Assembly: GCF_014653945.1 (NCBI RefSeq)
Contig: NZ_BNAU01000013.1
Span: 104,730 to 168,729, forward strand
Length of the DNA: 64,000 bases
Reading direction: 5' to 3'
Origin: Amycolatopsis deserti
GTDB taxonomy: Bacteria; Actinomycetota; Actinomycetes; Mycobacteriales; Pseudonocardiaceae
Position numbers and translations under genes: made by a program. Positions 29,217 to 41,655 of the stretch are shown piece after piece. Within the stretch, counting starts at the first letter, position 1; each line of letters begins with the position of its first letter. The notes under the pieces are model-generated. The model had not been told where the DNA came from. It did not search any database and saw only the letters and a list, made by a program, of their open reading frames with translations.

Positions 29217-29352
29217 GCATCACTCCGTTTTCGGGCGCGTTTCATCGGCACACCGGCCTTGAGTGCCGGCGTGCTGGGGTGGGCACGACTCGTACCGGAC
29301 GGGCCCGCGCTCGCTTCCCCTGGCGTCGGGCCCTGCCGGTGATCGAAGACTA

Positions 29353-29388
29353 CATCTTGGGGTCGATCTGTCCAGTGACCCCAAGATG
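29353..29388. promoter_or_regulatory. 12-bp inverted repeat upstream of nrdAB
   Basis: CATCTTGGGGTC (29353-29364) and GACCCCAAGATG (29377-29388) are exact inverted copies 12 bases apart, about 140 bases before the nrdA start. Each arm with its flank (ACTACATCTTGG) looks like a half-degenerate NrdR-box. A paired arrangement is normal for the NrdR repressor, but the spacing here (about 24 bases centre to centre) is not the common one. NrdR control is inference. Confidence 0.6.
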
Positions 29389-29420
29389 CGGGCGTGTCGG
29401 CGTGGCGTGCTAGGTAAAAC

Positions 29421-29438
29421 AATCAAGCGTGCTTGATT
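29421..29438. promoter_or_regulatory. Palindromic operator of the Atu-like operon
   Basis: AATCAAGCGTGCTTGATT has perfect 8-base arms around GT, in an A/T-rich pocket that stands out in this GC-rich DNA. It lies 55 bases before the first operon gene. It has the form of a TetR site; the TetR gene closing the operon (37825-38439) is the obvious candidate to bind it. Confidence 0.75.
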
Positions 29439-29493
29439 TTTCTGCTCCGGGGTGCCACGCTCGGCAGCAAGCGTGCGCGAGGAGGCGGATGGC

Positions 29494-30272
29494 GTGGCGG
29501 ACCCCGAACCGATCCTGCGGGACCTGGCCGACGAGAGCCGGGAACTGGACGACCTGGTGAACGAGGCCGAGTGGTCGGCCCCGACCCCGGCGGAGGGCTG
29601 GACGATCGCGCACCAGATCGCGCACCTGGCGTGGACCGACGCCAAGGCGCTGATCGCGGTGCGCACCCCCGACGAGTTCCCGGCCGAAGTCCAGCGGGCC
29701 TTGGCCGCCGGAGAGGACTTCGTCGACCAGGGTGCGCGGGAGCTGGCGGGAAAGCCGCGCGACGAACTGCTCGCGCTGTGGCGGTCCGGGCGGGAGGAGC
29801 TGGCGACCGAGCTGGCGCGGGTGCCGGACGGTCAGAAGCTGCCGTGGTACGGGCCGCCGATGAGCGCCGCGTCGATGGCGACCGCGCGGCTGATGGAAAC
29901 GTGGGCGCACGCGCAGGACGTCTACGACGCGCTCGGGCTGCGGCGCGAGCCGACGCGCCGGCTCTGGCAGATCGCGCGGTTCGGAGTGCGCACCCGCAAC
30001 TTCGCGTTCTCGGTGCACGGACTCGCCCCGCCCGCTGAGGAATTCCGCGTCGAACTGTCCGGAGTGGACGGCACAGAGTGGACGTTCGGTCCCGAGGACG
30101 CCGCCCAGCGGGTCACCGGGTCCGCGCTCGGGTTCTGCTTGATCGTCACGCAGCGGCGGCACCCGGCCGACACCGACGTCGTGGCCGCCGGTCCGGACGC
30201 CGAGAAGTGGCTGGAGATCGCGCAGGCGTTCGCCGGCCCGCCTGGTTCCGGCCGGAAGGCGGGGCAGTTCGC

Positions 30273-30276
<4 letters not shown>
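29494..30276 (+). CDS. TIGR03084-type DinB/MDMPI-fold metal-binding protein
   Basis: A 260-residue protein whose N-terminal half resembles the maleylpyruvate-isomerase/DinB four-helix fold: GWTIAHQIAHLAWTDAKAL with metal-binding His candidates, and later METWAHAQDVYDALG with His. The C-terminal ~80 residues look like an SCP2-like domain. GTG 29494 is preceded by GAGGAGG at ideal distance. First gene of the Atu-like operon; its stop overlaps the AtuA ATG (ATGA). Its reaction in the pathway is unknown; such proteins recur beside atuA-like genes as I recall. Confidence 0.75.
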
Positions 30277-31963
<1,687 letters not shown>

Positions 31964-31967
<4 letters not shown>

Positions 31968-33112
31968 CCGACCCGTTCGCCACGCCCGAGCGGACCGCGC
32001 TGCGCAAGACCGTGCGCCGGTTCGTCGAGGCCGAGGTGCTGCCGCACCTGGACGACTGGGAGCGCGCCGGTGAGCTGCCGCGCGAGCTGCACCGCAAGGC
32101 CGGGGAGATCGGCCTGCTCGGGGTGTCGTTCCCGGAGAGCGCCGGCGGCGGGGGCGGCGACTTCCTGGACGCGATGACCGTCACCGAGGAAATCCTGTAC
32201 GCGGGCGGCTCGGGCGGGCTGATCGCGTCGCTGTTCACCAACGGCATCGCGGTGCCGCACATCGTGACCGCGGGTGATCCCGGGCAGATCGAACGCTGGG
32301 TGCGGCCGACCATCGAGGGCCGGCTGATCGGGTCGCTGGCGATCACCGAGCCGGACGGCGGCTCCGACGTCGCCGGGATCCGCACCACGGCCCGGCGGGA
32401 GGGCGACCACTACGTCGTCAACGGCGCCAAGACCTACATCACCTCGGGCACGCGTGCCGACTTCGTCACGACGGCCGTGCGCACCGGCGGCCCGGGCGCC
32501 CACGGCGTGTCCCTGCTGGTGATCGAGAAGGGCACGCCCGGGTTCACGGTCAGCCGCAAGCTGGAGAAGATGGGCTGGCACTGCTCGGACACCGCCGAGC
32601 TGTCCTTCGCCGACGCCAGGGTGCCGGCGAAGAACCTGGTGGGCGAGGAGAACACCGGGTTCATCCAGATCGCCACCCACTTCGTCACCGAACGGCTCTC
32701 CCTCGCGGTGCAGGGCTACGCGACCGCCCAGCGCGCGCTGGACCTCACCCTGCAGTGGTGCCGGCTGCGTGAGACGTTCGGCCGCCCGCTGATCTCCCGC
32801 CAGCTGGTGCAGCACAAGCTGGTGGAGATGGCCCGGCGGATCGACCTCGCTCGCGTCTACACGCGACACGTCGCGCAGCGGTTCGTGGCCGGGGAAGAAG
32901 TCATCGCCGAGGCGTGCTTCGCGAAGAACACCGCGGTCGAGACGGCCGAGTGGGTGGTCAACGAAGCGGTCCAGCTGCACGGCGGCCTCGGCTACCTGCG
33001 CGAGTCCGAAGTGGAACGGCACTACCGCGATGTCCGCATCCTCGGCATCGGCGGCGGCACCAACGAGATCCTGGCGGGTCTCGCGGCGAAGAGATTGGGG
33101 TACACGGCTTGA
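31964..33112 (+). CDS. Acyl-CoA dehydrogenase, isovaleryl/citronellyl type
   Basis: A 382-residue FAD-dependent acyl-CoA dehydrogenase. FAD-binding signatures are SLAITEPDGGSDV and YITSG; the C-terminal loop is GIGGGTNEILAG, where the Glu common in medium-chain enzymes is Gly. A Glu in VTERLSLAVQG matches the alternative catalytic base used by isovaleryl-CoA dehydrogenase, suggesting branched acyl-CoA substrates. The GTG start overlaps the atuA stop. It likely makes the enoyl-CoA that the following carboxylase extends. Confidence 0.88.
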
Positions 33113-33114
33113 GC

Positions 33115-34703
33115 GTGATCCGGTCCGGAGTGGACACAGGGAGCGCGGAGTTCGCGGCCAACCGGGAGGCGATGGAGGCCAAACTCGCCGAGCTGGCGGC
33201 CGAGCACGCGAAGGCGATCGCGGGCGGCGGCGAGAAGTACGTCGAACGCCACCGCAAACGCGGCAAGCTGCTCGCCCGGGAGCGGATCGAGCTGCTCATC
33301 GACGAGGACTCGCCGTTCCTGGAGCTGTCGCCGCTGGCCGCGTGGGGCACCGACTACCACGTCGGTGGCAGCGTGGTCACCGGCATCGGCGTGGTCGAGG
33401 GCGTCGAGTGCATGATCGTCGCCAACGACCCGACGGTGAAGGGCGGCGCGAGCAACCCGTCCAGCCTGAAGAAGGGCCTGCGGGCGGCGGAGATCGCGGC
33501 GGAGAACCGGCTGCCCACGATCAACCTGGTCGAGTCCGGCGGTGCGGACCTGCCCACCCAGAAGGAGATCTTCATCCCGGGCGGGCGGACGTTCCGCAAC
33601 CTGACCACCTCCTCGGCCGCGCGGATCCCGACCATCGCGCTGGTGTTCGGCAACTCCACCGCCGGCGGCGCCTACCTGCCCGGCATGTCCGACTACGTGG
33701 TGATGGTGAAGGAACGCGCGAAGGTGTTCCTGGGCGGCCCGCCGCTGGTCAAGATGGCGACCGGCGAGGAGTCCGACGACGAGTCGCTGGGCGGCGCGGA
33801 GATGCACGCGCGCACCTCGGGCCTGGCCGATTACCTCGCGCACGACGAGCAGGACGCCATCCGCATCGGCCGCAGCATCGTCAAGCGGCTGAACTGGCAC
33901 AAGCAGGGGCCGTCCCCGAAACCGGACTACGCCGAGCCGGTGCTGGACGCCCAGGACCTGCTCGGCATCGTGCCGACCGACCTGAAGATCCCATTCGACC
34001 CGCGCGAGGTGATCGGCCGGATCGTCGACGGCTCCGACTTCGACGAGTTCAAACCGCTCTACGGCACCAGTCTGGTGACCGGCTGGGCGAACCTGCACGG
34101 CTACCCGATCGGGATCCTCGCCAACGCCCAGGGCGTGCTGTTCAGCGAGGAGTCGCAGAAGGCCACCCAGTTCATCCAGCTGGCGAACCAGACCGACACG
34201 CCGCTGCTGTTCCTGCACAACACCACCGGCTACATGGTCGGCAAGGAGTACGAGCAGGGCGGCATCATCAAGCACGGCGCGATGATGATCAACGCGGTGT
34301 CCAACTCGAAGGTCCCGCACCTGTCGGTGCTGATGGGCGCCTCCTACGGCGCCGGGCACTACGGCATGTGCGGGCGGGCGTACGGGCCGCGGTTCCTGTT
34401 CGCCTGGCCCAGCGCCAAGTCCGCGGTGATGGGGCCGGCGCAGCTGGCCGGTGTGCTGTCGATCGTCGCCCGCCAGGCCGCCGCCGGGCGCGGTCAGCCC
34501 TACGACGAGGACGCCGACGCCGCGATGCGCGCCATGGTCGAGCAGCAGATCGAGGCCGAATCGCTGCCGATGTTCCTGTCCGGCATGCTCTACGACGACG
34601 GCATCATCGACCCGCGCGACACCCGCACGGTGCTCGGGCTGTGCCTGTCCGCCATCCACAATGGACCGATCAGGGGCGCCGAGGGCTTCGGCGTCTTCCG
34701 GAT

Positions 34704-34707
<4 letters not shown>
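33115..34707 (+). CDS. Acyl-CoA carboxylase carboxyltransferase subunit (AtuC/MCC-beta-like)
   Basis: About 530 residues with the two crotonase-like halves of a carboxyltransferase: N-domain NRLPTINLVESGGADL and VFGNSTAGGAYLPGMSDY, C-domain FLHNTTGYMVGKEYEQ and GASYGAGHYGMCGRAYGP. The second pattern is typical of methylcrotonyl/geranyl-CoA carboxylase beta subunits. TTG 33109 (overlapping the upstream stop) and GTG 33115 are both possible starts. It partners with the biotin subunit next door and carboxylates a 3-methyl-2-enoyl-CoA. Confidence 0.88.
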
Positions 34708-36655
<1,948 letters not shown>

Positions 36656-36659
<4 letters not shown>

Positions 36660-37813
36660 ACTTCGTCGAATCCGAAGAGCGGATCGCGCTGCGCAAGGCG
36701 GTCGGCGACCTGGCACGCGGCTACGGGCACGAGTACTACGTCAAGGTCGCGCGCAGCGGCGGCCACACCAGCGACCTGTGGAACGAGGCCGGGCGGCTGG
36801 GCTACCTCGGCGTGTCGGTGCCCGAGGAGTACGGCGGGGGCGGCGCCGGGATCGGCGACCTGGCCGCGGTGTGCGAGGAGTTCTGCGCGGCCGGCACGCC
36901 GATGCTGCTGATGGTGGTGTCCCCGGCGATCTGCGCCACGGTCATCGCGCGCTACGGCACCGAGGAGCAGAAGCGCTCGTGGCTGCCGCGGTTCGCCACC
37001 GGCGAGGTGCGGATGTCCTTCGCCATCACCGAGCCGGACGCGGGGTCCAATTCGCACCGTCTCACCACGACGGCCAAACGCGACGGTGCCGACTGGATCC
37101 TCAACGGGCGCAAGGTGTTCATCTCCGGCGTGGACGAGGCCGACGCGGTGCTGGTGGTCGGCCGCACCGAGGACGCGAAGACCGGCAAGCTCAAGCCCGC
37201 GCTGTTCATCGTGCCCACGAACACGCCCGGGTTCGAGTACCGGCAGATCGAGATGGACCTGGTCTCGGCCGACAAGCAGTTCGGCCTGTTCCTCGACGAC
37301 GTCCGGCTGCCGGCCGAGGCGCTCGTCGGGTCCGAGGACGCGGCGCTGGCGCAGCTGTTCGCCGGGCTCAACCCGGAGCGGATCATGGGCGCGTCGTTCT
37401 CCATCGGCATCGCCCGGTACGCGCTGGACAAGGGCGTGGCGTACGCGAAGGAGCGCAGCGTGTGGGGCGCGCCGATCGGCACCCACCAGGGCATCGCGCA
37501 CCCGCTGGCGCAGGTCAAGATCGAGCTGGAGCTGGCCAAGCTGATGACCCAGAAGGCCGCCGCGCTGTACGACTCGGGCGACGACTTCGGGGCGGGCGAG
37601 GCCGCGAACATGGCCAAGTACGCTGGCGCGGAGGTCGCCATCAAGGCGGTCGACCAGGCGATCCAGACCCACGGCGGCAACGGCATGGCGTCGGAGTACG
37701 GGCTGGGCACGCTGCTCGCGGCCGTCCGGGTGGGCCGGATCGCCCCGGTCAGCCGCGAGATGGTGCTCAACTTCGTCGCCCAGCACTCCCTGGGCCTGCC
37801 GAAGTCCTACTAG
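36656..37813 (+). CDS. Acyl-CoA dehydrogenase
   Basis: A 385-residue acyl-CoA dehydrogenase with SFAITEPDAGSNSHRL and VFISGVDEADAVLVVGR. A Glu in LNPERIMGASFSIG sits where isovaleryl-type enzymes place their base; the C-terminal loop (AAVRVGRIAPVSREM) lacks the usual catalytic Glu. It is a second dehydrogenase of the operon, probably for a later chain-length or branched intermediate. ATG 36656 overlaps the upstream stop. The TetR gene follows after 11 bases with AGGAGG in the gap. Confidence 0.86.
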
Positions 37814-37824
37814 GAGGAAGACCC

Positions 37825-38439
37825 GTGCCGGAGCCCCGCCAGGAGCGCAGCCGGACCACCCGCCGCAAGCTCATCGAGGCAGCCGTGGACTGCATCGGCG
37901 AGGTCGGGTGGGCCGGCACCACGGTCGCGTTGATCGCGCAGCGCGCCGGGGTCTCGCGCGGGGCCGCCCAGCACCACTTCCCGACCCGGGAGGACCTGGT
38001 CACGGCCGCGGTCGAGTACGTCGGCGAAGTGCAGATCGCCGAGATGCGCCGCGGCGCCGAGGGGCTGCCCGCCGGCCGGTCCCGCATCGAGCCGGTCGTC
38101 GACATGCTGCTCAACCTCTACACCGGCCCCATGTTCCGCGCCGCGCTGCACCTGTGGGTGGCGGCCTCCAGTGACGAGTCGTTGCGCACCGTGCTGGTCC
38201 CGCTGCAGGCGAAGGTCGGGCGGGAGGCGCACCGGCTGGCCGTCGACCTGCTCGGGGTCGACGAGGCTCAGCCCGGGGTGCGGGAGCTGGTCCAGTCGAC
38301 CCTCGACCTGGCTCGCGGGCTCGGCCTGGCGAACCTGCTCGCCGACGACACCACCCGGCGGCGCCGGATCATCCGCCAGTGGGCCCGGGTGCTGGGCCCC
38401 GCCCTGCCCGAGCCGGAGGTCACCTCGGTGGGTGGCTGA
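37825..38439 (+). CDS. TetR-family regulator of the Atu-like operon
   Basis: A 204-residue TetR protein: HTH region KLIEAAVDCIGEVGWAGTTV, ALIAQRAGVSRGAAQHHF and PTREDLVTAAVEYV, then a C-terminal ligand domain. AGGAGG precedes GTG 37825. As the last gene of the operon it is transcribed with the genes it presumably represses; the palindrome at 29421-29438 is its likely site, and an acyl-CoA intermediate its likely ligand. Confidence 0.84.
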   Translation: MPEPRQERSRTTRRKLIEAAVDCIGEVGWAGTTVALIAQRAGVSRGAAQHHFPTREDLVTAAVEYVGEVQIAEMRRGAEGLPAGRSRIEPVVDMLLNLYTGPMFRAALHLWVAASSDESLRTVLVPLQAKVGREAHRLAVDLLGVDEAQPGVRELVQSTLDLARGLGLANLLADDTTRRRRIIRQWARVLGPALPEPEVTSVGG

Positions 38440-38530
38440 CGGCGTGTCGGGGGACCGGTCGTTAACACTAATGGACCAGTGTGCGATAACAGAGGCAACA
38501 GCAGGTGATGAGGCAAGGGGGTAGATCCCG

Positions 38531-38794
38531 GTGTCCGGTACAGGTGAAGAGCTGTCCCATCGTGCGATGGCGATGTTGCGAGCGGTGGCCCAGGGCCGCG
38601 CCGTGATGTCGTCGAGCGTCGAGCCGGACCTTTTCATCGACGGAGTCGCCTGCTGCGACCAGATGGCCGCGCACGCCCTCGCCCACGGCGGCTACATCCG
38701 CCCGGACGGCGAGAGCGGGGAGCGCCTGGTGCCCGCCGTCCTGACCGAGGCCGGGCAGGCCGTCCTCGCGCCGGCCGTCGGCCACGTGGCCTGA
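38531..38794 (+). CDS. Small protein of unknown function
   Basis: An 87-residue protein (VSGTGEELSHRAMAMLRAVA). Codon third positions are strongly G/C, supporting coding. It has a CC pair in GVACCDQMAAHAL and a winged-helix-like ending GERLVPAVLTEAGQAVL, so it may be a small DNA-binding or regulatory protein. A/T-rich DNA before it (38461-38490) includes ACACT and AGTGT arms 8 bases apart and is the probable promoter. A strong terminator hairpin follows. Confidence 0.65.
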   Translation: MSGTGEELSHRAMAMLRAVAQGRAVMSSSVEPDLFIDGVACCDQMAAHALAHGGYIRPDGESGERLVPAVLTEAGQAVLAPAVGHVA

Positions 38795-38807
38795 TCCACC
38801 AGCTCGA

Positions 38808-38837
38808 GCCCGCGCCGGTCGCCTGATCGGCGCGGGC
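38808..38837. terminator. Hairpin between convergent genes
   Basis: GCCCGCGCCG (38808-38817) and CGGCGCGGGC (38828-38837) form a perfect 10-bp stem with a 10-base loop, between the small-protein stop and the marR stop. Position suggests a shared, bidirectional terminator; there is no U-run. Confidence 0.7.
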
Positions 38838-38838
38838 C

Positions 38839-39288
38839 TCACTCCGCGGTCAGCAGCTTCCCGAGCAGCGTCGCGAGCTGATCACGCTCCGCGGCGGAAA
38901 GCGCTGCGAACGTGCGGTCCAGGAAATCCGGCGTCGCCGCCTCGGCCTTCTCCAGCGCCTTCCGGCCGGCGGCGCTGATCGTGACCGCGTACGCCCGCCG
39001 GTCCCGCGGGTCCCGTTCCCGGCGGACGTAGCCCGCCTTCTCCAGGTCGTCCGCGATGCCGACCATCACGCTGCGGTCGATCCGCAGCTCCTCGCTGAGC
39101 ACCTGCTGCGAACACGGCCCCACCGCCGCGAGCATCTTCAGCACCAGGTGCTGCCCGACTCCCAGCCCCTGCTCACCCGCGGCCTTCTCCGCCGCCCGGG
39201 CCACCGACGTGCTCGCCCGGCACAGTGCGATGTCCAGCCGTTCCGCCGCGAGCCGCGGGAAGTAGGACTCTTCTGACCTGGCCGCCAT
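38839..39288 (-). CDS. MarR-family regulator
   Basis: A 149-residue winged-helix regulator: ERLDIALCRASTSVARAAEK dimerisation helix, DNA-recognition region QQVLSEELRIDRSVMVGIAD, and wing DDLEKAGYVRRERDPRDRRA. It is divergent from the nitroreductase, with an inverted repeat near the nitroreductase start that it probably binds. ATG 39288 is chosen; upstream in-frame codons lie in the operator region. Ligands of such regulators are often phenolic or nitroaromatic compounds or oxidants. Confidence 0.86.
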   Translation of the reverse strand: MAARSEESYFPRLAAERLDIALCRASTSVARAAEKAAGEQGLGVGQHLVLKMLAAVGPCSQQVLSEELRIDRSVMVGIADDLEKAGYVRRERDPRDRRAYAVTISAAGRKALEKAEAATPDFLDRTFAALSAAERDQLATLLGKLLTAE

Positions 39289-39327
39289 ACCGTGGACCCT
39301 ACCACGAATCGTCTGTTCGCCAATTGT

Positions 39328-39385
39328 TTGACAGCAGATCAATCGAAACCGTATGGTCGCAAATGATCTGTCCACAGACGATTTG
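39328..39385 (+). promoter_or_regulatory. Nitroreductase promoter and MarR-type operator
   Basis: TTGACA (39328-39333) and TATGGT (39352-39357), 18 bases apart, form a good promoter. Just downstream, 39360-39385 is an imperfect 26-base inverted repeat (CAAATGATCTGT / ACAGACGATTTG). A related half-site GAATCGTCTGT lies at 39306-39316 near the marR side. A repressor here would cover the transcription start. Confidence 0.68.
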
Positions 39386-39395
39386 CGGAGACATC

Positions 39396-40043
39396 ATGAC
39401 GCTCGACCTGACCGCCGACGAGGTCCTGTCCACCACCCGCGCCGTGCGCAAGCGCCTCGACTTCGCCCGGCCCGTCCCGCGGCGCCTCATCGAGGAGTGC
39501 GTCGACCTCGCCACCCAGGCCCCGACCGGGCGCAACCGCCAGCGCTGGCACTTCCTGGTCGTCACCGGCAAAACCCAGCGCGCCGCGGTCGCCGGGATCT
39601 TCCGGCGCGCCGTGCAGCTGGCGAGCGGCCGCCCGCTGACCGAGAAGGACCTGCGCCGCATGGCGGCCCACCCCGGCTCGATGCGGCGCATCGGCGAGGG
39701 CGCCCAGTACCTCTACGACAACATCCACCGCGTGCCGGCGTTCGTGATCCCCGCCGTCGAGGGCCGCACCGACCACGCGCCGGTGCTGGACCAGGCGATG
39801 ACGTGGGGTTCGATCCTGCCTGCCGTGTGGAGTTTCATGCTCGCGGCACGCAACCGCGGCCTCGGCACGGTCTGGACCACCGCGCACGCGCCGCTGGAGA
39901 AGGAGCTCGCCGCCACCCTCGGCGTGCCTCACGACGAGGTCATGCTCGCCGCGCTGATCCCGCTGGCCTTCACGCTCGGCACCGACTTCCGCCCCGCGCC
40001 CCGCATCGACCGCGGCGAGGTGCTGCACTGGGACCGCTGGTGA
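39396..40043 (+). CDS. Nitroreductase-family FMN oxidoreductase
   Basis: A 215-residue nitroreductase-fold protein. The FMN phosphate region is visible as TTRAVRKRLDFARPV (R-x-R-K) and APTGRNRQRWHFLVV; the C-terminal GLGTVWTTAHAPLEKELAATL and AALIPLAFTLGTDF are also typical. It uses NAD(P)H to reduce nitro groups, quinones or related acceptors. ATG 39396 has GGAG seven bases upstream. It is regulated in all likelihood by the divergent MarR protein. Confidence 0.87.
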   Translation: MTLDLTADEVLSTTRAVRKRLDFARPVPRRLIEECVDLATQAPTGRNRQRWHFLVVTGKTQRAAVAGIFRRAVQLASGRPLTEKDLRRMAAHPGSMRRIGEGAQYLYDNIHRVPAFVIPAVEGRTDHAPVLDQAMTWGSILPAVWSFMLAARNRGLGTVWTTAHAPLEKELAATLGVPHDEVMLAALIPLAFTLGTDFRPAPRIDRGEVLHWDRW

Positions 40044-40046
40044 GAA

Positions 40047-41417
40047 TCAGCGACGTACCCAGCGGCGGCCTACTACCGCGTACAGTCCCGCGGCCAGGCC
40101 GAACCCGACGAAACACGTCACATCGCCCACCTCCGGCACCGCCCGCGGCACCGGCCCCGCGTACAGCGTCTGGTTCGCGAACAACGCGATCGACGCCACC
40201 GCCGCGACCAGGAACGCCACCAGTCCCGGCCGCCCCCACCGCCCGGTGTCGGACAGCAGGCGGTCCAGCCCGGCCTGCCCGCGCCGCATCAGCTGGTCGG
40301 CGAACACCACCCCCAGCCACGGGCTCACCCAGTACGCGATCACCAGCAGGAAGTGCTCGTACGCCGTCCCCGCGTCGGCGAGCCCGAGCCACGCCAGCAC
40401 GAACCCGACGGCGCCGAACGCGAGCGCCACCAGCGCCCGCCGCCACGCGAGCGGCAAGTCCACGCCGAGGGTGAGGAACGCGAGCGCTCCGGAGTAGACG
40501 TTCAGCGCGTTCGCGGCCACCGCCCCGAGCGCGATCGCCAGCAGCGTCAGCGCGGACAACCAGCCCGGCATGTGCCCGGTGAACGCCGCCGTCGGACTGC
40601 CGTCCCCGCCGCCCAGGGTCGCCGACGCGGCGCCCGTCGCCATCAGCACCGTCGTCGCCACGAACAGGCCCCCGCCGGCGGCCCAGCCGACCGCGCGGCC
40701 GCTCACCGACTCCGGCAGGTAGCGCGTGTAGTCCGCGGCGTAGGGGTTCCAGCCCGCCGTGTACCCGAACGCCGCGCCGACGGTCAGCAGGAACCCGCCC
40801 ACCCCACCGGTTCCGGCGACCGCACCCGGCGACGCCTGCGCGAACGTGACCACCGCCCCGATCGCGAACACCACCGCCAGCACCCCGAAGATCCAGCGCT
40901 CGTAGGCCTGCACCAGGTTGTGCCCGAAGAACGCCAGCCCGATCTGCGCCACCACCACGATCACCAGGCACAGCAGCGCCGGCATCCCGGTCAGCGTGCC
41001 GAGCGCGAACGCCCCGCTGACGCTGTTGACCGCGAACCAGCCGATCCCCGCCGTCACCGACATCAGCGCCGCCGGCACCGCGTTGCCGCGGTAGCCGAAC
41101 GCCAGGCGGCTCACCACCATCTGCGGCACCCCGAACCGCGGCCCGCGCGCGGACAGCACGCCGTGCGACACCGCGCCCAGCCCGTTGCCGATCGCCACTG
41201 CGATCACCGCCTGCGAAAAGCTCAGCCCGAACGCCGACACCGCCAGCACGCCGACGAAGATCGTGGCGAACTCCAGGTTCGGCGAGGCCCACGTCCAGAA
41301 CAGCTGCCGCGGCCTGCCGTGCCGGTCGGCCGCCGCCACCGGCTCGACACCGCCCGGTTCGACCGCGACGACTTTTTCGCCGTATTCGCCTGTTTTCCGC
41401 CCTGCCCTGGTCACCAT
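40047..41417 (-). CDS. NCS1-family nucleobase permease
   Basis: A 456-residue protein with about twelve membrane segments. The NCS1 signature regions are FWTWASPNLEFATIFVGVLA near helix 1, RFGVPQMVVSRLAFGYRGN and FGYTAGWNPYAADYTRYLP. The family imports cytosine, purines, allantoin, thiamine precursors or hydantoins with H+ or Na+. A cytosine-deaminase-like gene lies 1.2 kb away, making cytosine a reasonable guess. It is divergent from the cysteine-rich peptide gene. Confidence 0.87.
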   Translation of the reverse strand: MVTRAGRKTGEYGEKVVAVEPGGVEPVAAADRHGRPRQLFWTWASPNLEFATIFVGVLAVSAFGLSFSQAVIAVAIGNGLGAVSHGVLSARGPRFGVPQMVVSRLAFGYRGNAVPAALMSVTAGIGWFAVNSVSGAFALGTLTGMPALLCLVIVVVAQIGLAFFGHNLVQAYERWIFGVLAVVFAIGAVVTFAQASPGAVAGTGGVGGFLLTVGAAFGYTAGWNPYAADYTRYLPESVSGRAVGWAAGGGLFVATTVLMATGAASATLGGGDGSPTAAFTGHMPGWLSALTLLAIALGAVAANALNVYSGALAFLTLGVDLPLAWRRALVALAFGAVGFVLAWLGLADAGTAYEHFLLVIAYWVSPWLGVVFADQLMRRGQAGLDRLLSDTGRWGRPGLVAFLVAAVASIALFANQTLYAGPVPRAVPEVGDVTCFVGFGLAAGLYAVVGRRWVRR

Positions 41418-41431
41418 GGCTGCACCGTAGG

Positions 41432-41466
41432 CACCCGATGTTGCGTTGATGTTGCACCATCGGGTG
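41432..41466. promoter_or_regulatory. Inverted repeat in the permease/peptide divergent promoter
   Basis: CACCCGATG (41432-41440) and CATCGGGTG (41458-41466) are perfect 9-base arms around 17 bases, and the loop contains the direct repeat GATGTTGC twice (GATGTTGCGTTGATGTTGC). It lies between the permease start and the small peptide gene and is a likely regulator site for one or both. Confidence 0.65.
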
Positions 41467-41534
41467 AACCGCGGAACTTCCCCGGGCCGGTCGGCGACCC
41501 GGAGGGCGAACCCCCATCCGAGGAAAGGAACACC

Positions 41535-41603
41535 ATGGAGACACCGGGCAACTGCAACTGCGGCAACTGCTGTGACTGCGGCGGGGAGTACGGCCGCAAC
41601 TGA
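41535..41603 (+). CDS. 22-residue cysteine-rich peptide
   Basis: ATG 41535 opens a 22-codon frame, METPG then a core with Cys at 7, 9, 12, 13 and 15 set in Asn/Gly/Asp (NCNCGNCCDCGG), ending EYGRN and TGA. AAAGGA sits five bases before the ATG, preceded by GAGG. A promoter-region inverted repeat lies upstream and a long terminator hairpin downstream, so the unit looks complete. Five cysteines in nine residues suggest metal binding or a RiPP precursor core. It is too short for family assignment; function unknown. Confidence 0.62.
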   Translation: METPGNCNCGNCCDCGGEYGRN

Positions 41604-41613
41604 CGCCGTCGTG

Positions 41614-41655
41614 CCCCCTGGCCCCGGTGCGGTCAGCGCCGCCGGGGTCAGGGGG
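41614..41655. terminator. Strong bidirectional terminator hairpin
   Basis: CCCCCTGGCCCCGG (41614-41627) pairs with CCGGGGTCAGGGGG (41642-41655) over 14 bp with one G-U pair and a 14-base loop. It directly follows the cysteine-rich peptide gene and overlaps the stop codon of the convergent oxygenase gene. Confidence 0.8.

Noticed and set aside
29217..29352. Cobalamin riboswitch in the nrdA leader
   Set aside because: Streptomyces nrdAB is said to carry one, so I looked for a B12 box and the conserved core; a GGGCCCG...CGGGCCC stem exists but no B12-box pattern was found.
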